The translations under genes were made by a program, and so were the position numbers. The notes under the pieces were generated by a model. The model worked only from the letters and a program-made list of their open reading frames with translations. It ran no database searches and had not been told where the DNA came from. A DNA stretch of 13,323 nt from a bacterium. Its GTDB lineage: Bacteria; Blakebacterota; Blakebacteria; Blakebacterales; Blakebacteraceae. Below are positions 8,179 through 13,323 of this stretch, piece after piece. The DNA is taken from contig JALGWK010000184.1 of assembly GCA_025774205.1 (NCBI GenBank), positions 1 through 13,323 on the forward strand. The letters run 5' to 3'. Position 1 is the first letter of the stretch, and every line of letters starts with the position of its first letter.

Positions 8179-9216
8179 TCACCCCAGGAAGAAACCGTCC
8201 CGCAACGGATCGTCGGGATCGATGACGAACTCGTGACGGCCGGTGATGTGGGCGCTTCCCCGCACATCGGGGATCACCGCCTGCAGGCCGCCGAACTCCA
8301 CCGGTTCAACCACCGTGCCGGTGAAGGTGGTATCCACGATGCTCTCGATGACGAGCGGATCACCGACCCCGATCTCACCCCTGGCGTAGTGGATGGCCAT
8401 CCGACCGCTCACCCCGGTGCCGGTCGGAGATCGATCGACCTGGCCGTCGGCGAAGACACAGACATTCCTGCTCCCGGCTGACTCCGTCCGGGGCGGCGCG
8501 ATGAAGATCGTGCCGTAGAGGTAGTTGAGATCATCCTCCAGGGGATGCCCCATCAGGTGCGATTCCATGACCGCTTCCTTGATCGCCATCCCGATCTCAA
8601 TCAGCTGGTTCTGCTCCTCCGGGATACAGGTCAGTCCGAAGTCCTCGGCCCTGACATAGGCGTAGAAGGCTCCTCCGAAGGCCAGGTCGAAGGTGACCCA
8701 GCCGACCCCCGGCACCTTTATCCTCTCATCGAGTCCGGTCACGAAGGAGGGCACGTTGTGGAAGTGCACGCTCTGCACGCGGCCCTCCACGACCTGGGCG
8801 AAGGCGGTGACCTGCCCGGCCGGAGTATCGATCGTCATCACCGTCTCGGGCTCAACGAGCGGGACAAGTCCGGCCTCGGGCGCCACCGTGCCGATGCCGA
8901 TGATCCCGTGACCGCACATGGTGCTGTAGCCCTCGTTGTGCATGAAGAGGATGCCGAAATCGGAACCGCGCTCGAAGGGCGGCGTGATCACGCAACCATA
9001 CATCTCCCGGTGACCGCGCGGCTCCCACATGAGAGCGGTCCGGAGGTGATCGTAGTTCTCCTTCAGGCAGCGTCGGAGTTCCAGGATCGACCCGCCCTCC
9101 AGTTCAGGGAAACCGCCGGTGATGACGCGCAGCGGCTCACCCGCGGTATGCGCCTCAATGGTGGTGATCCGGGGCCAGTGCTCCGGAGGTGTCCATTCCT
9201 TCATGGTCCCTGTCAT
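8179..9216 (-). CDS. trans-3-hydroxy-L-proline dehydratase (proline racemase family)
   Basis: 345 aa with ATG at 9216, preceded by GGAAGG (9224-9229) at 7 bases; a TTG 18 bases upstream is less likely. There is no signal peptide, so it is cytoplasmic. The proline racemase fold is clear: IEAHTAGEPLRVI (20-32), MCGHGIIGIGT with catalytic Cys101, and DRSPTGTGVSGRMA (261-274). In racemases and hydroxyproline 2-epimerases the second motif carries Cys (SPCGTG); here it is Thr265. The Cys/Thr pair defines trans-3-hydroxy-L-proline dehydratase, which forms delta-1-pyrroline-2-carboxylate; a reductase then gives L-proline. No reductase is seen in the window. Trans-3-hydroxyproline occurs for example in type IV collagen, so the gene fits use of protein-derived imino acids. 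The dehydratase assignment rests on that one residue and the overall motif match. Confidence 0.88.
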   Translation of the reverse strand: MTGTMKEWTPPEHWPRITTIEAHTAGEPLRVITGGFPELEGGSILELRRCLKENYDHLRTALMWEPRGHREMYGCVITPPFERGSDFGILFMHNEGYSTMCGHGIIGIGTVAPEAGLVPLVEPETVMTIDTPAGQVTAFAQVVEGRVQSVHFHNVPSFVTGLDERIKVPGVGWVTFDLAFGGAFYAYVRAEDFGLTCIPEEQNQLIEIGMAIKEAVMESHLMGHPLEDDLNYLYGTIFIAPPRTESAGSRNVCVFADGQVDRSPTGTGVSGRMAIHYARGEIGVGDPLVIESIVDTTFTGTVVEPVEFGGLQAVIPDVRGSAHITGRHEFVIDPDDPLRDGFFLG

Positions 9217-9247
9217 ACCGTTCCCTTCCGTCAATCGGATAAGGCAT

Positions 9248-9279
9248 TCAGCATACCATGTCCTGTAGAATGGTGCTGA
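9248..9279. promoter_or_regulatory. Imperfect inverted repeat between divergent genes (operator candidate)
   Basis: TCAGCA-TA-CCAT (9248-9259) pairs with ATGGTGCTGA (9270-9279) over ten base pairs, with a two-base TA bulge and a ten-base centre. A plus-strand -10-like TAGAAT (9266-9271, 5/6) lies inside it, without a recognisable -35. The 97-bp spacer separates the hydroxyproline dehydratase (minus) from the deacylase gene (plus), so the repeat may be an operator for either. No clear minus-strand promoter was seen. Confidence 0.35.
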
Positions 9280-9313
9280 GACAGAAATGAATCACCCTTG
9301 AGGAGGTAAGAAA

Positions 9314-9421
9314 GTGCTGCGTATTCCCCTGTTCAGACTGTTCATGGCGAGCCTCATGCTCACCGTCCTCACCAGCCGAGAAAGTATCCGGGGAGATCGT
9401 GATCCCGGCGGGTGTGGATGA
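9314..9421 (+). other. Out-of-frame signal-peptide ORF of the following deacylase gene
   Basis: A strong Shine-Dalgarno (GAGGAGG, 9300-9306) lies 7 bases before GTG at 9314. The 35-codon ORF begins MLRIPLFRLFMASLMLTVLT, a typical basic-plus-hydrophobic signal sequence, and ends in TGA at 9419-9421. The frame one base later reads SPAEKVSGEIVIPAGVDEG, the natural N-terminus of the deacylase below. The two belong together and are separated by a +1 frame change somewhere around 9359-9377. As sequenced, only a short useless peptide is made from this start. Confidence 0.65.
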
Positions 9422-10322
9422 AGGCACGACCATCCCGATCAGTGTGATCCATGGGACCCGGACCGGCCCGACCCTGGCGCTCGTCGCCGGGGTACACGGG
9501 TACGAGTATCCGCCGGTGACCGCACTTCAGAACATCCGGCGCGATCTCGATCCGCGCGACCTCACCGGAACCGTGATCATCGTGCATATCGCGAACATGC
9601 CGTCCTTCCTCAAGCGCACGATCTATTACAGTCCCGTGGACGGCAAGAATCTGAACCGGGAGTATCCGGGACGGCCTGATGGCACCGTGAGCGAGAGGAT
9701 CGCCTGGGCGATCACCACCGAAGTGATCGAACAGGCCGATTACGTGGTGGATCTGCATTGCGGCGACGGGAATGAGGCTCTGCGCCCGTACTGCTACTGG
9801 ATGCGGACGGGCAACCCGGAGCTGGATGAGGTCACCCGTGACATGGTGATCGCCTTCGGTCTCGACCATATCGTGATCGATGATGATCGCCCCGATGATC
9901 CGCAACAATCCACCTACACCTCGAATACGGCTCTCACCAGGGGCATACCGGGCTTCACTACCGAGACCGGCGGACTCGGCCTGAACGACGCGGCTTCGAT
10001 AGAGATGGCTGAAGCCGGAGTATGGAACCTTATGCGCCATCTGGACATGGTCGAAGGGGAAGCCAGGATGCAGTCAGGCATCGTGTGGCTCGACCGGTAT
10101 GAGGTGGTCAGGAGTCCGATCACCGGGATCTTCCGGGCCGCGGTACGGGATGGTTATGCCGTGAATGAGGGGGCCCTGCTCGGCACCCTGCTGGATTTCT
10201 TCGGCAATGAGGTCGGAGAAGTACACGCCCCCTTTGCCGGGATCGTGAACTATGTGATCGCCACGCCCCCGATCAATGAGGGTGAACCGGTCGCCATGGT
10301 CAGTCACATCAAGCCTGAATAG
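9399..10322 (+). CDS. Succinylglutamate desuccinylase/aspartoacylase-family zinc hydrolase (M14-like), signal peptide frameshifted
   Basis: The frame is open from 9291 but its first usable start codon is GTG at 9399, giving 307 residues. This start has no good ribosome site and would drop the SPAEKVSGEI segment seen upstream, so the real gene most likely began at 9314 (see the signal-peptide ORF) and has suffered a one-base change. The zinc hydrolase core is complete: HGYE (His33, Glu36), YYSPVDGKNLNREYPG (76-91) and VDLHCGDG (His120), with ITTEV-type helix text between and candidate general base Glu189 in TTETGG. A C-terminal lipoyl-like beta domain (about 235-303, SPITGIF ... HAPFAGIVNYV) is usual for this group. 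Members remove acyl groups from amino acids or act as carboxypeptidases; the substrate here is unknown. Ten bases separate its stop from the next gene, so they are probably one operon. Confidence 0.85.
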   Translation: MIPAGVDEGTTIPISVIHGTRTGPTLALVAGVHGYEYPPVTALQNIRRDLDPRDLTGTVIIVHIANMPSFLKRTIYYSPVDGKNLNREYPGRPDGTVSERIAWAITTEVIEQADYVVDLHCGDGNEALRPYCYWMRTGNPELDEVTRDMVIAFGLDHIVIDDDRPDDPQQSTYTSNTALTRGIPGFTTETGGLGLNDAASIEMAEAGVWNLMRHLDMVEGEARMQSGIVWLDRYEVVRSPITGIFRAAVRDGYAVNEGALLGTLLDFFGNEVGEVHAPFAGIVNYVIATPPINEGEPVAMVSHIKPE

Positions 10323-10332
10323 AATAGCCGGA

Positions 10333-11886
10333 ATGCGCCTGAGGCATTACAGGATCGGAGGAGGCGGATCCCTCCTGCTGGTGACCGGCTGCCTCCTCCT
10401 GTCACCCTTTTCCGTTACACCAGATACCGGACTGATCAATATGGAACAGGAATCGAGCATCCAGTCAGGCGGGCGGGTGAAGCCGTGCCGCGGCGCCGGC
10501 AGGTGGTTCCCTGCCGATCCCGTGGAACTGCAGAACATGGTCGACCGGTTCCTCACGGTCGAAACTCCTCTCATACCTGAAGCGCCGGTCGCCCTCATCG
10601 TCCCGCACGCGGGGTACGCCTTCTCAGGTGAGACCGCCGGCCAGGCCTACGCCACTCTCAGGGACCGGGATTACCGGCGGGTGATCCTGCTGGGACTGAG
10701 TCACCAGGTGCCCCTGCAGGGGGCAAGCGTACTGGAGGTCGACGCGTATGAGACCCCGCTCGGACAAATCCCGGTCGATGTCGAGGCGCGGGACGCTCTC
10801 CTGAAGAGGAGCTTCATTTCAGAGAACGTCGAAGCCCACGCCGAGGAACATTCCACCGAGAACCAGCTGCCGATGCTCCAGCGCGTTCTGGGTGACTTCA
10901 GCCTGGTGGAAGTGCTGGTCGGGGAGCTGACCGGGAACCAGCGTTCCCGGCTGGCGGAAGCGGTCCGCGACCTGGTGGATGAAGAGACCCTCCTGGTGGT
11001 GAGCACCGACTTCACCCACTTCGGCGCCAGTTTCATGTACCGGCCCTTCGAGGAGAATTTCCGTGACAACCTGAAGGCTCTGAACGATCTGGCCGTCCAG
11101 CAGATCCTTGAGGTGGACCTGCCGGGCTGGGAGGCCTATCTCGATCAGACCCGTGATACAATCTGCGGTCGGAACGCGGTCGGGCTCCTGCTCGAGGTGC
11201 TTCAGCCGTGGGCCGACGCCCGGGGCCTGAGAGTCGCGTACGACACCAGTGGAGAACAGACGGGCGACTGGAACACCTCAGTTACGTACGCCTCGGTGGT
11301 CTTCTGGAGGGAACCGACCGGGCTGACCCCGGAGGAACAGGAGACCCTCCTGACCATCGCCCGCGACAGTGCCAGTGCCTGGCTGATCAGCAATGAAGTC
11401 CTCGAGATCGATGAGGATGACTATGAGCTCACTCCCCGGCTGAGGGCGCCGGGAGCGGCCTTCGTGACCCTCAAGAACGAGGACGAATTGAGGGGTTGTA
11501 TCGGGCATGTAGTCGCCATGATGCCGCTCTATCGGTCGGTGGCCCAGAACGCGGTCCAGGCAGCCCGCGATCCCCGGTTCTACGGGAATCCGGTGACGGA
11601 AAGCGAGATTCCCGGGATCCTCCTCGAGATCTCGGTCCTCTCACCTATGCGGAGACTCCTGGATCCTGACGAGGTCGAAGTAGGCCGGCACGGGCTGGTC
11701 ATGGTGCAGGGACAGAACCAGGGGCTCCTCCTGCCCCAGATCCCGATCGAACAGGGATGGGGTCGGAACGAGTTCCTCGCTCATACCTGCCTGAAGGCAG
11801 GGCTCCCCCCTGACGCCTGGCGGGATCCCGGGACAGAGATCTACAACTTCTCAGCCCAGGTCTTCGGTGAGGAGGAACGGCGGTAA
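10333..11886 (+). CDS. amrB/amrA: MEMO-AMMECR1 fusion (AmmeMemoRadiSam system proteins B and A) with signal-like N-terminus
   Basis: 517 aa from ATG 10333, ten bases after the upstream stop; no good Shine-Dalgarno, so the start is uncertain (alternatives are ATG 10276 and ATG 10441). Residues about 50-325 are a MEMO domain: AGRWFPADP (55-63), PHAGYAFSGE (His92), LLGLSH (His124), EEHSTENQLP (171-180), STDFTHFG (Asp226, His229) and CGRNAVG (Cys278). The His/His/Cys set matches the metal-site residues of human MEMO1. Residues about 335-515 are AMMECR1, with the signature LRGCIGHV (387-394) and LLLPQIPIEQGW (465-476). With this start, residues 1-30 have a basic head and a hydrophobic stretch containing VTGC (Cys20), which could be a signal or lipoprotein signal. 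Starting at 10441 would remove it. The radical SAM partner that gives the system its name is not in the window. The biochemical role is not established. Confidence 0.9.
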   Translation: MRLRHYRIGGGGSLLLVTGCLLLSPFSVTPDTGLINMEQESSIQSGGRVKPCRGAGRWFPADPVELQNMVDRFLTVETPLIPEAPVALIVPHAGYAFSGETAGQAYATLRDRDYRRVILLGLSHQVPLQGASVLEVDAYETPLGQIPVDVEARDALLKRSFISENVEAHAEEHSTENQLPMLQRVLGDFSLVEVLVGELTGNQRSRLAEAVRDLVDEETLLVVSTDFTHFGASFMYRPFEENFRDNLKALNDLAVQQILEVDLPGWEAYLDQTRDTICGRNAVGLLLEVLQPWADARGLRVAYDTSGEQTGDWNTSVTYASVVFWREPTGLTPEEQETLLTIARDSASAWLISNEVLEIDEDDYELTPRLRAPGAAFVTLKNEDELRGCIGHVVAMMPLYRSVAQNAVQAARDPRFYGNPVTESEIPGILLEISVLSPMRRLLDPDEVEVGRHGLVMVQGQNQGLLLPQIPIEQGWGRNEFLAHTCLKAGLPPDAWRDPGTEIYNFSAQVFGEEERR

Positions 11887-11894
11887 CCGCTCGA

Positions 11895-11912
11895 ATGCGA
11901 CGGTTGTCGCAT
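11895..11912. terminator. Hairpin between convergent genes
   Basis: ATGCGAC-GGTT-GTCGCAT forms a perfect 7-bp stem with a 4-base loop in the 42-bp gap between the stops at 11886 (plus) and 11929 (minus). No T-run follows on either strand, so it is not a classic intrinsic terminator. Its place between convergent genes suggests transcript-end formation for both. Confidence 0.4.
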
Positions 11913-11928
11913 GACAGGGCACCAGGGA

Positions 11929-12651
11929 TCAGGCCTCCCGGTTCTCCAGGAAGCACTGCGTATCGAGCCCGAACGCCCGGCAGAATTCACCGATCTTCTC
12001 AATCTCCTCATCTGAGAACACGTCCTGTGCCTCTTTCTCGGTGACATCGAGCCAGTTGCTCCGGAAGCGATCTTCGGCCGCCTTGTGCTTGATGAACACC
12101 ATCGGGATAAGAGCGTCGATCACCGGTACCCGAATCTCCTCCAGCAGACCATCGCCGCAGTCACTGCGAACGAGACGGTGATAGGCGAAGCCCTCCTCCC
12201 TCTGCTCCAGCGGACAGTGAACGATCTCACCGCTCTTGTTGGCGTTCCGGTCGTTCTTCTTCGCGCATTCACCCTCGTGAGTGGTCGGATCGACGGTCAG
12301 CGGATAGCCGAAGACCCGGTCGAAGACTTCACCCAGATGTGATTTGCTGATGTCACGGCAGGCGTGGTTGAGGACCTTCTCTCCGGCCGCTATCCGATCC
12401 AGCTCCGGGTACTCATCCCGCCAGGTGACGTTCTCCCAGGCGATGGCCAGATCGCAGGGACGATCGGGACGGGTCGAGATGTTGAACCCGGCTTCCCGAC
12501 AGATCTTGAAGAGGACGGTTTTCTTGTGCGGGTATTCAGGGTAGCAGAGGATCGTCCGGGCTCTGAAACCGTTGCGGATCCAGAGCCGGATGAACCTCGA
12601 CCGGTAACCGATCAGGGCCTTCAGGGGCGTGCGCGTGCGGAGCAGGCTCAT
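11929..12651 (-). CDS. ATP-grasp-like protein, C-terminus apparently shortened
   Basis: 240 aa with ATG at 12651 (GGAAG a few bases upstream). There is no signal peptide. The N-terminal third (PHKKTVLFKICREAGFNIST, 41-60) looks like a Rossmann-type pre-domain. KKNDRNANKSGEIVHCPLE (131-149), GFAYHRLV (154-161) and EEIRVPVIDALIPMVFIKH (171-189) resemble a group of ATP-grasp-fold proteins known to me mainly as hypotheticals in glycan and cell-surface gene clusters. In those relatives a closing strand with a metal-binding Asp/Asn (roughly DxxGRIYxVDVN) follows FCRxxGLDYxxLDVLRD. Here the sequence departs after GLD (residue 230) and stops ten residues later, so the metal site would be lost. It lies 24 bp after the upstream carboxypeptidase gene, in the same direction. 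The fold is inferred from remembered motifs; function is unknown. Confidence 0.6.
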   Translation of the reverse strand: MSLLRTRTPLKALIGYRSRFIRLWIRNGFRARTILCYPEYPHKKTVLFKICREAGFNISTRPDRPCDLAIAWENVTWRDEYPELDRIAAGEKVLNHACRDISKSHLGEVFDRVFGYPLTVDPTTHEGECAKKNDRNANKSGEIVHCPLEQREEGFAYHRLVRSDCGDGLLEEIRVPVIDALIPMVFIKHKAAEDRFRSNWLDVTEKEAQDVFSDEEIEKIGEFCRAFGLDTQCFLENREA

Positions 12652-12675
12652 GCGACTTCCGGCCCTCGAGCGACC

Positions 12676-13323
12676 CTACCGGTCATATTCCAGGTAGAGC
12701 GAGTTGAAGAAGAGTTTGAAGGTCGAATACGACTGGGCCCGATTGTGGAAGTTGAAACCGAAGAGGACGATGTTGCCTTCCCCGTATGGGACATGCATGA
12801 CAGTCACCTTGCTCAGTACGAGGTCGGTATTTTCGGCATATCCGCTCAGCAGTGTCTCCCCTTCGTACGGGGTTTCACTCTCAGAATAGGTGAACCACGC
12901 AGCTGCCCTCGCTCCTCTGTGGAAGAGTGGATCCTCAGCCTTTACGGCATCGTGATCGAATAGCTGGCCCCGCGACCAGAAGGCAACCCCATCCCCCTCC
13001 ATCCCCCATGTGACAGGACCGGCATAGGTCATCTCCATGAGCGATCCGGCCGAATAGAAGCCCGCCTCAGCCAGCTCCCGGCTGATGATCGTGACCGGCA
13101 GGCCGAACTGTTCGATGGCGAAAGCGGCCGAACTGCCGTTGCATATGATCGTGCCGCCGTTGCGGGCGAATTCCTTCAGGTTCTCGATCCCCTCCTCGCC
13201 GATGCCGCCGGCGTACTCAGGCGGCGTCGATCCCTCACGGTTCCCCTGCAGGATGCTCCGACCGTTGATGGCGGCGAAGGAGATGACGTTGTAACGCTCG
13301 TTCAGGTCGCCCGCCAGGATGTC
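12676..13323 (-). CDS. M14-type zinc carboxypeptidase, C-terminal part (5' end outside window)
   Basis: The frame is open to the window edge; 215 residues are visible. It matches the C-terminal glutamine-amidotransferase-like domain carried by many secreted bacterial M14 carboxypeptidases: PPEYAGGIGEEGIENLKEF, GGTIICNGSSAAFAIEQFGLP, WFTYSESETPYEGETLLSGYAEN, and the closing VTVMHVPYGEGNIVLFGFNF then NRAQSYSTFKLFFNSLYL. The zinc-binding catalytic part is beyond the window, so peptidase activity cannot be judged. An in-frame ATG at 13038 is internal, not the start. The next gene begins 24 bp after its stop, suggesting an operon. Family call is fairly good from domain text; a stand-alone GATase-like protein is the alternative. 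Confidence 0.72.
   Translation of the reverse strand, partial: DILAGDLNERYNVISFAAINGRSILQGNREGSTPPEYAGGIGEEGIENLKEFARNGGTIICNGSSAAFAIEQFGLPVTIISRELAEAGFYSAGSLMEMTYAGPVTWGMEGDGVAFWSRGQLFDHDAVKAEDPLFHRGARAAAWFTYSESETPYEGETLLSGYAENTDLVLSKVTVMHVPYGEGNIVLFGFNFHNRAQSYSTFKLFFNSLYLEYDR

Noticed and set aside
8545-9279. 244-codon open frame on the plus strand
   Set aside because: Shadow of the hydroxyproline dehydratase gene; His/Asp/Gly-rich text with no domain.
10276-10332. Earlier ATG for the MEMO-AMMECR1 gene
   Set aside because: It lies inside the preceding gene, lacks a ribosome site and would place 19 polar residues before the signal-like segment.

Overview
The window is GC-rich by eye and densely packed with protein genes. 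I saw no tRNA, rRNA, CRISPR array, phage gene or transposase. It looks like a chromosomal accessory region of a free-living, Gram-negative-type heterotroph. Several products carry export or lipoprotein signals, and there is a PadR regulator next to an ADOP-type permease, a pair typical of Acidobacteriota, Gemmatimonadota and related phyla. Phylum assignment is an inference; there is no marker gene here.

Layout. (1) 2-2525, plus strand: the C-terminal end of a GH2 beta-galactosidase, followed after one base by a lipoprotein that joins an SGNH esterase-type domain to a sialidase-like (Asp-box) propeller. (2) 2570-5557, minus strand: a PadR regulator whose stop overlaps (GTGA) the start of an ADOP/MacB-like FtsX permease; the permease is broken by two frame changes near its N-terminus. 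(3) 5683-7140, minus strand: a secreted GH29 alpha-L-fucosidase. (4) 7298-8155, plus strand: a lipoprotein of the cyanophycinase (S51) family, divergent from the fucosidase across a 157-bp promoter region. (5) 8179-9216, minus strand: a proline-racemase-family enzyme with the Cys/Thr pair of trans-3-hydroxy-L-proline dehydratase. (6) 9314-11886, plus strand: a zinc deacylase/peptidase of the succinylglutamate desuccinylase/aspartoacylase group, whose signal peptide is in another frame, followed by a MEMO-AMMECR1 fusion with a signal-like N-terminus. (7) 11929-13323, minus strand: an ATP-grasp-like protein with an apparently shortened C-terminus, 24 bp downstream of the C-terminal part of what looks like an M14 zinc carboxypeptidase.

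Taken together the genes suggest scavenging of glycans and peptides: removal of galactose, fucose and perhaps acyl or sialyl-like groups, peptide or amide hydrolysis outside the cytoplasm, and use of 3-hydroxyproline. This is inference from gene content. The most unusual points are the SGNH/sialidase-like fusion lacking the usual RIP arginine, the possibly exported MEMO-AMMECR1 fusion, two inverted repeats in front of padR, and a cluster of indels in four genes (beta-galactosidase, permease, deacylase, ATP-grasp-like). Those indels mean either local gene decay or assembly error. I did not find a clearly new multi-gene system.
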